From contig NZ_JAGINO010000020.1 of NCBI RefSeq assembly GCF_017876115.1, positions 82,307 to 146,306 of the forward strand: DNA of 64,000 bases, given 5' to 3'. The notes under the pieces were generated by a model. That model had not been told where the DNA came from. It saw nothing but the letters and a program-made list of their open reading frames with translations, and did not search any database. Source of the stretch: Azospirillum picis (lineage in GTDB: Bacteria; Pseudomonadota; Alphaproteobacteria; Azospirillales; Azospirillaceae). The translations under genes and the position numbers were made by a program. Below are positions 31,898 through 40,820 of the stretch, piece by piece (position 1 is the stretch's first letter; each line of letters starts with the position of its first letter).

Positions 31898-32788
31898 TTA
31901 ACGCCTGGCTGGCTTCTGTGGCGGCACGTCCTGAGCCAATGCCACGCGCACGCGTGCCATGTCGGGCCCGGCGGCCCTCGCTGCCGTTTTTTGCACCGGC
32001 TTTCCTGCCGACCTTGCCGGCTGCTTCGTCGGAACCTTGCCGGGTGACGTCGTCTCGGCGACCTGTACCCGCCCCCGGACGGCCGGCATGGCAGGAGACT
32101 TGGACGCTGCCAGGATCGTCGTCTTGGCCGTGGGGGTAGCCTGGGCCAGCGCCCTTTCGCGTGCCTTGGCCCGGGCGCGGGCCTGCGCTTCCAGGATCTG
32201 CGGCGCCCGCGGCTCGGCGCCCTTCGGCGTCCAGGTGCGGAACGGGCCGGTGTCGACATGGACATGGCCGGTGTGAGGATACATGGCGTAACCGCCACGT
32301 TGCATCGCCGCCGCCTCTTCCGCCAGCCGGGCAGGGGCGATGCCGGCGATGGAAAAGTCCGCCGCCTGTCCGCGCATGTGGTAGGAGTTCTCGGCGACGT
32401 TCGGATTGCTGCGGGCGAGGCTGGCGTTGGTGGCGCTCGACCGGTAGCCGGAGGTGAGGCGGATCGGCGCCTCGTCGGGCGCACCGGTGCGCCGGCGCAG
32501 TTCCACGAGCATGTCGACCAGCGCCGGATCGACGGGGATCGTCTCGTCGGTGCGGCGGTCGCGGAACAGGACGGAGATGTCGCGGAGCGCATCCATGTCA
32601 TAGCCGTCGCCGGGCCGCCAGTAAGTGGCGGACACCGACTCACCGCTGGCCGGGTGGCTCAGCACCACCGAACGAGGTTCGCCGTCCAATTTCGCGCTTT
32701 CAAGGCGGGTGTCGGTGGCGCAGCCGGCAAGCTGTGCCGCAGCGGCCAGCACGGCGAGGATTCCCAAGGCACGGCCGGTGATGCGCAT
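31898..32788 (-). CDS. DUF882/YcbK-like M15-type peptidase lipoprotein
   Basis: A 296-residue exported protein with a lipobox (AAAAQLAGC, Cys at about residue 23). Residues 60-190 match DUF882/peptidase M15A: LTSGYRSSATNASLARSN, the SYHMRGQAADFSI motif and HTGHVHVDTG with zinc-ligand His/Asp residues. Such proteins cut or bind peptidoglycan. Residues about 195-296 are a basic, A/K/P-rich tail, probably disordered. Directly upstream of the histidine phosphatase gene on the same strand. Confidence 0.9.
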   Translation of the reverse strand: MRITGRALGILAVLAAAAQLAGCATDTRLESAKLDGEPRSVVLSHPASGESVSATYWRPGDGYDMDALRDISVLFRDRRTDETIPVDPALVDMLVELRRRTGAPDEAPIRLTSGYRSSATNASLARSNPNVAENSYHMRGQAADFSIAGIAPARLAEEAAAMQRGGYAMYPHTGHVHVDTGPFRTWTPKGAEPRAPQILEAQARARAKARERALAQATPTAKTTILAASKSPAMPAVRGRVQVAETTSPGKVPTKQPARSAGKPVQKTAARAAGPDMARVRVALAQDVPPQKPARR

Positions 32789-33691
32789 CGCTTTCCCCCC
32801 GAAGCTTTGCCCGATCTCTCCACAGGCGCTCCTGCGCCTGGACCCTGCCGCCCCCTCGCGGCCGGATTGCGTGCCGAATTAAATACCAAGAATGTCACGC
32901 GAGGCCACTGTGACAAAGCAACCTGTGTCGCATTCGGCACGCGCAAGTAATTTTTCCGGGGCGAGTGAAAAACACCGAATCAACCATCAAGGAAACCGGG
33001 GGTGGAGCGTCGGCTCAAGACTTTGCGAGCAGCCGGCAATCCGGGGCGGATTGCCTCGTCGGCATGCCGTCCAGTGCCGCATCGCTGCGGGCAGCACCAT
33101 GGTGGACGATCACCGCAAGCCCAACCCTGGCAACGATCAACGATTGGCAAGCGCCGGCACCCCCGCCAGGTGAATGGCCCCGGCCGGTTCGTGGCGGATA
33201 CCGGCCTCGGTGCAGGTGCTGTCGCGGCCCATCGGGCCGGCCCGCGCAGCAGGTCCAGGACGGCAGGGTCGGAACCGCCGGTCACGGGATCGGTGTCGGT
33301 GACGACGCAAAGGCTGCGGCGCCATGTGCCACCCTGTGGTCGGTGACGTCGTCGGGGTGATTGAGGCGGCATGTGTGCACGACGATCCCCGGTGCCGAAT
33401 GTCCTCGGGTCCGCTTCAGATGAGGGAATACACGGCGCGAGCACCTAGGGAATTGATCCTAAGGCGAACGGTCGTGGTCGGACCATGGTGGTGGCGGCCC
33501 TCTCCCAAGTCGAGCGGTCTCCTATCCGTCCGGTGCGGCGGAAAGTGCCGGAAACCCCGATCCGGCGACCCACGAAGGGCACCTGTCCAAACCCATAAGA
33601 TGTGGTAGGTTGGCCGTGGTCGCGTGATGCGCGGCATGTCTTTCTGGGTCTCCGCAAATGCGGCGACCGGCTCCGGCGGAACCCGACGCGG
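32789..33691. other. 900-base region without a convincing gene
   Basis: Short frames here lack ribosome sites, and a minus-strand frame from 33444 to 32980 is rich in R, P, W and C as in shadow translations. Fragments such as AGIRHEPAGAIHLAGVPALA and GLGLAVIVHHGAARSDA in different minus-strand frames hint at a frameshifted remnant of one gene, but I cannot name it. GC is slightly lower near 32880-32990. Confidence 0.35.
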
Positions 33692-34465
33692 ATGGATCCT
33701 GACAAGCTCGCCAAAGTCCTCGCCATGGCCGAGTCGGAGCATCAGGGCGAGGCGTTGTCCGCCCTGCGGGCCGCCCGGATCATGCTGTCCCGGGCCGGCC
33801 TGTCCTTCCGCGATTTGGCCGAGCGCGCCCGTTCCCCCGCCGCACCGGCGCCGGAGCCGCCGCCCACGGTGGTGCAGCCCGGTGCCCCGGCCCAGCCGCC
33901 GGCACCGGACGATCTCGTCCGCGGCCTGCGCCGACAGGTCAGGGACCTGGAGCTGGAACTGGCCACGCTGCGCCGGCAGTTCGACAAGGCGGCGGGCGAC
34001 GCCGACCGCCACCGCGAGGACGCCGACCGCTGGCGCGCGCTGGCGCGTGAAACCGCCGAAAAGCTGTGGGACATGGGCAAGGCGCTGGAGCGCAAGCATT
34101 CGCGCCGTGCCGATACCGATAAGCGCCGGACCGTGCTCGACCTGTTGCAGGATCCGGGCAGCGCCCTGCTGTCCGACCGCGAGATCGCGCGCCGGGTCGG
34201 GGTGTCGCCGCACGACGTCACCCATTGGCGGCGGCGCCTCGCCATCGTCGGGCGCAAGCTGCGGCTGTTGCCGGTGGTTCCGCGTGGCCGCGGCCTTTGG
34301 GCAGGGCCTTCGGCGGTCGGGCTGGCGCAGGCAAGGCTGTCCGGCACGCGACCGGCCACAGCGACGGCCGATCGCGAACGTCACCGTTGGCTTGGCTTCA
34401 GCGCGGAGATCACCATAGCCGAACGCGGCAGCCGGCGCTGTATCGCTCCGGTCCGGCGGCGCTGA
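33692..34465 (+). CDS. DUF2786-like protein with coiled coil and HTH
   Basis: A 257-residue protein. Residues 1-45 (MDPDKLAKVLAMAESEHQGE, ALSALRAARIMLSRAGLSFR) match the DUF2786 short-domain pattern. A P-rich linker follows, then a coiled coil (LVRGLRRQVRDLELELATLR on to about residue 150), and a C-terminal HTH (ALLSDREIARRVGVSPHDVT). The basic tail contacts DNA by inference. The frame is open further upstream, but the ATG at 33692 fits the domain start. Role unknown; the HTH suggests a DNA-binding accessory protein. Confidence 0.75.
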   Translation: MDPDKLAKVLAMAESEHQGEALSALRAARIMLSRAGLSFRDLAERARSPAAPAPEPPPTVVQPGAPAQPPAPDDLVRGLRRQVRDLELELATLRRQFDKAAGDADRHREDADRWRALARETAEKLWDMGKALERKHSRRADTDKRRTVLDLLQDPGSALLSDREIARRVGVSPHDVTHWRRRLAIVGRKLRLLPVVPRGRGLWAGPSAVGLAQARLSGTRPATATADRERHRWLGFSAEITIAERGSRRCIAPVRRR

Positions 34466-34474
34466 GCCCCATCG

Positions 34475-35191
34475 TCAGGGCGCCAGGCGGTAGCCGCCGG
34501 GCTCCGTCACCAGGATGCGGGCGTTCGACGGGTCGGCCTCGATCTTCTGCCGCAACCGGTAGACGTGGGTTTCCAGCGTGTGGGTGGTGACGCCGGCATT
34601 GTAGCCCCAAACCTCGCCCAGCAGCGTCTCGCGCCCGACCACGGAACCACCCGCCCGGTACAGGTATTTCAGGATCGCGGTTTCCTTTTCGGTCAGGCGG
34701 ATCTTGCGATCGGCCCGTTCATCCAGCAGCAGTTTGGCGCCGGGGCGGAAGCTGTAGGGGCCGATGGCGAAGACAGCGTCCTCGGTCTGTTCGTACTGGC
34801 GCAACTGGGCGCGCAGCCGCGCGATCAGCACCCCCAGCCGGAACGGTTTGGTCACATAGTCGCTGGCGCCGGAGTCCAGCCCCAGGATGGTATCGGCATC
34901 GCTGGCGGACGCCGTCAGCATGATGATCGGGCAGCGGACGCCCTCGCGCCGCAGCAACCTGCACACCTCCCGCCCGTCCATGTCCGGCAGCCCGACATCG
35001 AGCAGGATGGCGGAAAAGCCGCTCGCCCCGCCTGTTCCGCCGGATGCGGCGGTCCGTACCGCCGCCAATGCCGCCGCCCCGTCGCCAGCCTCCTCGGTCG
35101 CGAACTCCTCCAGCAGCCTGAGCTGTTCCGCCAGCGACTGGCGAAGGGCGATGTCGTCGTCGACCAGGAGGATGCGCTTTGCGGAGGTCAT
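34475..35191 (-). CDS. OmpR-family response regulator
   Basis: A 238-residue response regulator. Receiver: ILLVDDDIALR acidic pair, phosphoacceptor Asp in ILLDVGLPDMDG (about 67), LTASAS and the conserved Lys in DYVTKPFR. C-terminal winged helix: RKIRLTEKETAILKYLYRAG and THTLETHVYRLRQKIEADPS. The receiver has an extra G/A-rich insertion near residues 50-57. No kinase gene is adjacent, so it is an orphan here. It ends ten bases from the convergent 33692 gene. Confidence 0.94.
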   Translation of the reverse strand: MTSAKRILLVDDDIALRQSLAEQLRLLEEFATEEAGDGAAALAAVRTAASGGTGGASGFSAILLDVGLPDMDGREVCRLLRREGVRCPIIMLTASASDADTILGLDSGASDYVTKPFRLGVLIARLRAQLRQYEQTEDAVFAIGPYSFRPGAKLLLDERADRKIRLTEKETAILKYLYRAGGSVVGRETLLGEVWGYNAGVTTHTLETHVYRLRQKIEADPSNARILVTEPGGYRLAP

Positions 35192-35324
35192 GGGGCGTGG
35201 CGGACAGGGGCGTGGAGCGGATTGCCCGCGGCTGCGGCGCCGGGACCGCGCCTTAGTAGCATGGCCCTGGCCGGTTGTCGTGGTGGCTCTGGTGGCGGCT
35301 CCGTACCGGTCGGGGGGCGCCGCG

Positions 35325-35846
35325 TCACAGGTTCCCTTGCAGGGCGTCGATCATCGTGGCGGCCCCCGCCGGTCCGGCGCTGGCCCGCACCAGCCGGTGA
35401 TCGGGAACGCCGAGCTCCTGCACGGCCGCGGCGGTCACCTCGTCCGGCACCACGATGCGGCGCATCAGCGCCAGCACGCCCTGCTCCAGGTTGCGTCGCA
35501 CGGCGGCCTCCTCGGTGCCGAGTGCCGGATCATTCCAGTGCAGGTGGGCGACCAGCGCCACGAAGCGCAGGCGGCGATCATCGGCCGGCAGGCTGGCGGC
35601 AAGGTTCGCCAGCGCATCGCCGTCCAGCAGCACGGTCGCGCCGTCGGGCAGCCGCGACAGCGTCACGTCCGCGGCCAGGATCGCCGACGGATCGATCTGC
35701 GGATGCTGCCCGGGCAGTGCATGGGCGGTCATTTCGACCCCGGCGGCGCGCACCGCCTCCATCATCCGGCGGCTGTAGGACGAGGGCGGCAGGCTGGCCG
35801 GCATCACCACATGGATGGCCGGCGGCAGCAGCGTCTGGTTCTGCAT
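35325..35846 (-). CDS. GT4-like N-terminal domain protein, possibly truncated
   Basis: A 173-residue protein resembling the N-terminal acceptor half of family-4 glycosyltransferases: IHVVMPASLPPSSYSRRMME, then TVLLDGDALANLAASLPAD and LRFVALVAHLHWNDPALGTE, which parallels the VALVHHPLALETGL motif of those enzymes. The C-terminal donor-binding half is absent and the frame ends before it. Either a shortened remnant or a single-domain derivative. It lies between the response regulator and ribA. No membrane segment. Confidence 0.6.
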   Translation of the reverse strand: MQNQTLLPPAIHVVMPASLPPSSYSRRMMEAVRAAGVEMTAHALPGQHPQIDPSAILAADVTLSRLPDGATVLLDGDALANLAASLPADDRRLRFVALVAHLHWNDPALGTEEAAVRRNLEQGVLALMRRIVVPDEVTAAAVQELGVPDHRLVRASAGPAGAATMIDALQGNL

Positions 35847-36052
35847 CGTCACGGGGGAAGGGCTCCCGAAAATGGGTTCCGGCACGGTCCGGAACGGGCA
35901 GGCTAACCGGATCGTTGCGCCGGCGGCAACGGTGTGGCGCGCGGGAAGTGCTGGACAGGGACGCGCCACCTGCGCTTTGCTTCGCCCGCCTGACGCACCA
36001 TGTCCCGTTTCTGCGCCGAACTTGGCGCCCCGCTACGCGAAGCCTCCTGACG

Positions 36053-37333
36053 ATGCACGCCGAATCCTCCCCCGCCTCCACCTCCACGGCCCGCCTGTCC
36101 GCTCCAGCGGCGTCAGCGAATGCAGTGCCGATCGGCGCGGCGCAGAGCGGACGGGCGCCGATCGACGAGGCTGTTGTCCGTGCCGTCGACCGGGCGCTGG
36201 CCGCGTTGCGGCGGGGAGAGGTCGTGGCGATCGAGAGCGCCGACGGCACGGTGGGCGCGGCGGTGTCCGTGGAATCGGTGGGGACCGATGCGGTGGCGCG
36301 GCTGAAGGATCTGACCGGCGGACTTCCAAGGCTGGTGGTGACCCGGCGTCGCGCGGTGGTGCTCGGGCTTGCCCGACCGCGGTCGGCGGAGCCGGTCGGC
36401 GACCTGTCCGATGACCAGGCGGCGGTGGAGTCCAGCGAGGGCTTCGGTGCGATGGTGCTGGACCGCCCCGGCGGGCTGACCGCAGGCCAGGCCCACGAAC
36501 TGGCCGATCCCGAACAGCATCCCGAATCACAGGGCGTGCTGCCCGCCGGGCTTTCCGTCGCGGAGGCGGTACCGGGCAGTCGCGAGGCCGCCGCCGTCGA
36601 CCTTGCCCGGCTGGCGCGGCTGCTGCCGGCCGCCATCACGGCCGATCTCGCGGGCACCGGACAGACGGCGGCCGGCTGGGCGGCGGAGCATGACCTGCTG
36701 TTGGTGCGCGCCGCCGACATCGCCGACTACCGGGTTCATGTCGTGCGTACCCTGCGCCGCGTCGCCGACGCGCGCGTGCCCCTGGCGGGGGCGGAGAACA
36801 CCCGCATTTATGCCTTCCGTCCGGCGGATGGCGGGCCGGAGCATCTGGCGATCGTCATCGGCGATCCCGATCCTGGCCGACCCGTGCTGGCGCGGCTTCA
36901 TTCCGAATGCTTCACCGGCGATCTGCTGGGCAGCCTGCGCTGCGACTGCGGCGACCAGTTGCGCGGGGCGATCGCCGAGATCGCCCGTCAGGGTAGCGGC
37001 GTCCTGCTGTACCTGGCGCAGGAAGGACGGGGCATCGGGCTGGTGAACAAGCTGCGGGCCTACCGCATCCAAGACCGCGGCTTCGATACCGTCGACGCCA
37101 ATGAGATCCTCGGTTTCGAGGCGGACGAGCGGGTCTATCTGCCGGCAGCGGAGATGCTGAGGCAACTGGGGTTCTCGGCCGTCCGGCTGATGACCAACAA
37201 TCCGGAGAAGCTGCGCCAGCTCGCCCGCTGCGGCATTGCGGTGGTCGAACGCGTGGCCCACATCTTCCCAGCCAACGGCCACAACGAAGCCTATCTTCGC
37301 ACCAAGGCCGAACGCAGCGGCCATATGTTCTGA
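36053..37333 (+). CDS. ribA: GTP cyclohydrolase II with degenerate RibB-like N-terminal half
   Basis: A 426-residue RibA-type protein, first committed step of riboflavin synthesis. The C-terminal GTP cyclohydrolase II domain (about 230-426) has zinc ligands in HSECFTGDLLGSLRCDCGD (Cys about 286, 297, 299), EGRGIGLVNKLRAYRIQDRG and TNNPEKLRQL. The N-terminal half is shaped like dihydroxybutanone-phosphate synthase but lacks that enzyme's acidic catalytic motif, so it is probably inactive. Bifunctional length with one dead half is common in alphaproteobacteria. A divergent GT-like gene lies upstream. Confidence 0.93.
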   Translation: MHAESSPASTSTARLSAPAASANAVPIGAAQSGRAPIDEAVVRAVDRALAALRRGEVVAIESADGTVGAAVSVESVGTDAVARLKDLTGGLPRLVVTRRRAVVLGLARPRSAEPVGDLSDDQAAVESSEGFGAMVLDRPGGLTAGQAHELADPEQHPESQGVLPAGLSVAEAVPGSREAAAVDLARLARLLPAAITADLAGTGQTAAGWAAEHDLLLVRAADIADYRVHVVRTLRRVADARVPLAGAENTRIYAFRPADGGPEHLAIVIGDPDPGRPVLARLHSECFTGDLLGSLRCDCGDQLRGAIAEIARQGSGVLLYLAQEGRGIGLVNKLRAYRIQDRGFDTVDANEILGFEADERVYLPAAEMLRQLGFSAVRLMTNNPEKLRQLARCGIAVVERVAHIFPANGHNEAYLRTKAERSGHMF

Positions 37334-37563
37334 TCGTCCGCCGTTGTTTCCGGCGCCGCGGCCGGCAGTCGTCGCGGGGGCAGGAATCGCCATGCCGGAC
37401 CGGCAGTTCTTGCCGATCGGGCGTGGTGGCCGATGCGCTGGGAATCGGATTCCGGGTGGAGGCCGCCCGAGACCTCCCGCAAACCGGGATTCCGCAGGTC
37501 GCCGTTTCTGGCATGGGGTTTGCTTGAAACGATCGGCATGACCACCGAGCCGGGAGACTGACC

Positions 37564-38502
37564 ATGGCCACCGCCACGATCGACAGCAGTGCCTCCCGGT
37601 ACCCGACGCCGCGCGAAGCGGTACGGACCGAAAGGGAATCGCCGGTCATCAACGGCGGCCACAACGGTGGCCCGGTCGAAATCAAGGGTGAGATGTCCTT
37701 CTGGGATTTCCTGGACGTCATCAACCCGCTTCAGCACATCCCCCTGGTCAACACCATCTATCGCGAGATCACGGGCGACACGATTCAGCCCTCTATGCAG
37801 GTGATGGGAGACATGCTCTATGGCGGCGTGATCGGCGGGATGGCGTCGATTGCCAATGCGGTGATCGAGGAGTCGACCGGAAAGAATGTCGGCGACACGG
37901 TCATGGCTTCGCTTGGCTTCGGCGGCGACCATCCCGCGAACGCCGAAGCCGTCGCGGACGCCCCTGGCGGGCCGGCGGCGGCCGCTTCTCCCGCGGAGGC
38001 GGCAGGCCCGGCGGCTGCACCGACGGGCAGCCTCGCTGGCGCACTGGCCGCCGCCGGTCCGCCGGTCCGTCTCGGCGCCGAGCCTCCGCCTGCTGGAAAT
38101 GGGGCGTCCCCGGCCCTGGTGGCGCAACTCGCGGCTGGTGGCGCCGTGCCCCATCCCACCAAGATGCCGCCGCGCGACACGCCGCTGGCCAGCTCCGCCC
38201 TGGCAAAGCACAGCATTCCGCGCAACGTCGCGCCGGCTGCCGGTCCCGTCCTGGCCAATGCGCGGGTGTCCGGCCCGGCACCGCCGCAAGCCCAGGACGC
38301 GCCCCGCACGGGAGCGGGGCCGGCCGGCGCGTTGCCCAATGAGTCGCCGGGCGCGACGGCGCCCATGCAGGCCGGCCCGATGCCGGTCCCCACCGAAATG
38401 CTGTCGGAGACGATGATGCGCAATCTGGCGAAATACGAGCAGTCGCGCAAAGCCGTGAGCGCCGCTGCCCAGTCCGCCGGTGCGATGCGGGTGTCGGGAT
38501 GA
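37564..38502 (+). CDS. Conserved alphaproteobacterial hypothetical protein with glycine/alanine-rich tail
   Basis: A 312-residue protein. Residues about 28-110 look conserved (VINGGHNGGPVEIKGEMSFW, DFLDVINPLQHIPLVNTIYR, MLYGGVIGGMASIANAVIEE), with a helical glycine-rich segment that may associate with membranes. Residues 120-290 are low complexity in A, P and G. The C-terminus (MLSETMMRNLAKYEQSRKAV) is helical again. It is translationally coupled to the L,D-transpeptidase gene (ATGA overlap), suggesting an envelope role, but function is unknown. Confidence 0.75.
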   Translation: MATATIDSSASRYPTPREAVRTERESPVINGGHNGGPVEIKGEMSFWDFLDVINPLQHIPLVNTIYREITGDTIQPSMQVMGDMLYGGVIGGMASIANAVIEESTGKNVGDTVMASLGFGGDHPANAEAVADAPGGPAAAASPAEAAGPAAAPTGSLAGALAAAGPPVRLGAEPPPAGNGASPALVAQLAAGGAVPHPTKMPPRDTPLASSALAKHSIPRNVAPAAGPVLANARVSGPAPPQAQDAPRTGAGPAGALPNESPGATAPMQAGPMPVPTEMLSETMMRNLAKYEQSRKAVSAAAQSAGAMRVSG

Positions 38503-39080
38503 GCGAGGCTGCCACCGACCGTTCTGCCATGCAGGCCGTCGAGATCCGCGTGACCGGCAACCGCCTCCGGTGGCCGGGAGGGGAGGCGCCCTGCGTGCTC
38601 GGACGCGGTGGCGTGCGTGAGGACAAGAGGGAGGGGGATGGCGCCACCCCCGTCGGCCGCTTCGTCCTGCGCCGCGTGCTGTGGCGTGCCGACCGTCTCC
38701 CGTGCCCGCAGACCGGACTGCCGGTCCAGCCCATTGCCGTGGACGACGGCTGGTGCGACGCACCGGACGATCCGGCCTATAACCGGCCTGTGCGGCGCCC
38801 CTATCCCGCCAGCCATGAGACGATGTGGCGGGATGACCACGTCTACGACATCGTGGTGGTGATGGGGCACAATGACGACCCGGTCGTTCCCGGGCACGGC
38901 AGCGCCGTGTTCCTGCACCTTGCCCGCCCGGACCGGGCGCCCACCGCAGGGTGCGTCGCGCTGGCCATGGAGGACATGCTGCGCCTGCTGAAGGAGTGCG
39001 GGCCGGGCAGTGCGCTCAGCGTCAGTTGCCAAGCGGCCGATACGATGGCCAATAGGATGCCCGATACGCCGGCAGGCTGA
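38499..39080 (+). CDS. L,D-transpeptidase (YkuD) family protein
   Basis: A 193-residue YkuD-type domain protein without a signal peptide. The catalytic motif is HLARPDRAPTAGCVALAMED, where TAGC replaces the usual SHGC but keeps the nucleophile Cys. Earlier KREGDGATPVGRFVLRRVLW is a family hallmark, as is MGHNDDPVVPGHGSAVFLHL. Related alphaproteobacterial proteins are annotated as L,D-transpeptidases that cross-link or modify peptidoglycan. The absence of an export signal is odd; an unrecognised route or cytoplasmic role is possible. Overlaps the upstream gene by four bases. Confidence 0.88.
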   Translation: MSEAATDRSAMQAVEIRVTGNRLRWPGGEAPCVLGRGGVREDKREGDGATPVGRFVLRRVLWRADRLPCPQTGLPVQPIAVDDGWCDAPDDPAYNRPVRRPYPASHETMWRDDHVYDIVVVMGHNDDPVVPGHGSAVFLHLARPDRAPTAGCVALAMEDMLRLLKECGPGSALSVSCQAADTMANRMPDTPAG

Positions 39081-39137
39081 CCAAGCGGCCGGAGCAGCGA
39101 CGCCAGGGACTGAAAAGCCGGAACGGGAGCCGCTTGG

Positions 39138-39860
39138 TCAGACCGGATAGGGGCGGGCGCCGAAGATCGCGGTGCCCACCCGGACATGGGTGGCGCCGAA
39201 ACGGATTGCGGTCTCGTAGTCGCCGCTCATGCCCATGCTGACCTCGGACAGCCCGAGCCGCCGCGCCATCTCCGCCAGCAGCGCGAAATGCATCGCGGGC
39301 TCCTCGTCGACAGGGGGAATGCACATCAGTCCGGTGACCGGCAGCCCCAGCCGGCCGCGGCAATCGGCGAGGAACCCCTCGACCTCCGCCGGGGCGATAC
39401 CGGCCTTCTGCGGTTCCTCGCCGGTATTGACCTCGATCAGGCAGCGCGGCCGCCGTCCCGACTTCGCCATCTCCTCTGCCAGCGCTTCGGCCAGCTTGGG
39501 GCGGTCCAGCGTCTGGATCACGTCGAACAGCGCGACCGCGTCCTTGACCTTGTTGGTCTGCAGCGGCCCGATCAGGTGCAGTTCGAGATCCGGGAAACGC
39601 TCCTTCAGCGTCGGGAACTTGGCTTTCGCCTCCTGCACGCGGTTCTCGCCGAACACGCGCTGGCCGGCGTCGAGCGCCTCCTCCACCGCTTCGGCCGGAT
39701 GGGTCTTGGAAACCGCGACAAGCGTCACCTGGCCGGCTGCGCTTCCGGAGGCGGAAGCAGTGGCGGCGATGGCGCGCCGCACCTCCTCCAGGCGCTTCGT
39801 CACCGAGTCGGCGCCCGTGTTCCTACCGGTTTCTTCCCCGGTGCCTTGCGTCGTCGTCAT
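39138..39860 (-). CDS. YggS-family pyridoxal-phosphate homeostasis protein
   Basis: A 240-residue PLP-binding protein of the YggS/PROSC/PLPHP family. The PLP lysine is in VTLVAVSKTHPAEAVEEAL (about 50), followed by FGENRVQEAKAKF and ELHLIGPLQTNKVKDAV. The C-terminal LSEVSMGMSGDYETAIRFGA and THVRVGTAIFGARP are family signatures. Start at MTTTQGTGEE. It buffers cytoplasmic PLP and balances amino-acid pools. Convergent with the L,D-transpeptidase and divergent from the exported protein at 40002. Confidence 0.96.
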   Translation of the reverse strand: MTTTQGTGEETGRNTGADSVTKRLEEVRRAIAATASASGSAAGQVTLVAVSKTHPAEAVEEALDAGQRVFGENRVQEAKAKFPTLKERFPDLELHLIGPLQTNKVKDAVALFDVIQTLDRPKLAEALAEEMAKSGRRPRCLIEVNTGEEPQKAGIAPAEVEGFLADCRGRLGLPVTGLMCIPPVDEEPAMHFALLAEMARRLGLSEVSMGMSGDYETAIRFGATHVRVGTAIFGARPYPV

Positions 39861-40001
39861 GGCGGCCCCCAATGGCATCGCTGCGGGTATACAGCGCTTT
39901 CGCGGCGTGTTAGCGGACGGTCCGCGGAAACGCAAGCGCCCCAAGGCGCCGGCCCCAAGGCTTCGGTATCGCCACCGCCTGCACATCGAGGAGATCTCCG
40001 C

Positions 40002-40616
40002 ATGCGGAGTCCGTTTCGTTCCCTGCTTTCCGCCCTGAGTCCGGCAAAAGCCCCCGCCTTTGCCATCCCTGTTCTTGCCGCCATCGCGTTCGCTGCCCTC
40101 GCCGGTGCCGCCTCGGCCCAGGCACAGGAGCATGGAAAGGCGCCGCCGAAGGCTGCCGCTCCGGCCAAGCCGGGCGCGAAACAGGGCAAGGAGAAGGTCA
40201 TGGCCGGTTCGCCAATGACCAAGGTCCGTTTCAGCGAACCGGCCTATCCGCTGGCGGACGACGGCACCTACCGGGCTTTCATGGACAAGATCCTGGAGGA
40301 ATACGGGCGCCGCTGCGTGCGGCAGGAGCAGTTCGGCTGGGAACTGGCCAAAGGCGACCAGGAGCGGCTGGACTACGTCTTCCAGGGGACGATGGCGAAC
40401 TACGGCAACACCGGCTACCTGCTGGGCGAGATCCATCCGAAGACCGTCACCGATCCCGAGACCCTGGTGTTCCTCGCCGACCGTGAAAAGACGCGTTACC
40501 TGATGGTCTGGACGCCGTTGGAGGCATCGGTGCTGTTCATGATGTGCGAGACCGCCAGCAGCAGCGGAGGTGCAGGCGACGGCAAGGACGCGGCAAAGGC
40601 CGGTGCCAAGAAGTAG
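40002..40616 (+). CDS. Exported hypothetical protein
   Basis: A 204-residue protein with a signal peptide (MRSPFRSLLSALSPAKAPAF, then a hydrophobic core ending ASAQAQ), a lysine/alanine/proline linker, and a folded domain about residues 70-185 with conserved-looking YRAFMDKILEEYGRRCVRQE, FGWELAKGDQERLDYVFQGT and YLMVWTPLEASVLFMMCETA. Two cysteines could form a periplasmic disulfide. Probably a periplasmic protein; no family recognised. Convergent with the first porin gene. Confidence 0.75.
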   Translation: MRSPFRSLLSALSPAKAPAFAIPVLAAIAFAALAGAASAQAQEHGKAPPKAAAPAKPGAKQGKEKVMAGSPMTKVRFSEPAYPLADDGTYRAFMDKILEEYGRRCVRQEQFGWELAKGDQERLDYVFQGTMANYGNTGYLLGEIHPKTVTDPETLVFLADREKTRYLMVWTPLEASVLFMMCETASSSGGAGDGKDAAKAGAKK

Positions 40617-40761
40617 GGAAGGCGGGCCGCTCCGCAGTTCCGGCCCGGCGGCGCTGCCGGGCCATCCTCCCGACGCCGGAAAAACCTGTCCGGCGACCTT
40701 CACGCCCTCACGGCGTCCCGGTCCCTGCGGTCGTCGTCCGTCGAGGCGGCGGACCGAAAAG

Positions 40762-40793
40762 AAAAAAAGAGGCGGCGGATTGCTCCGCCGCCT
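40762..40793 (-). terminator. Terminator of the first porin gene
   Basis: Ten-base stem AGGCGGCGGA/TCCGCCGCCT with loop TTGC; on the minus strand it is followed by TCTTTTTTTC. Placed 28 bases after the porin stop. Confidence 0.9.
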
Positions 40794-40820
40794 TCATTTC
40801 TGCTGCCGGACGTCCGTCGC

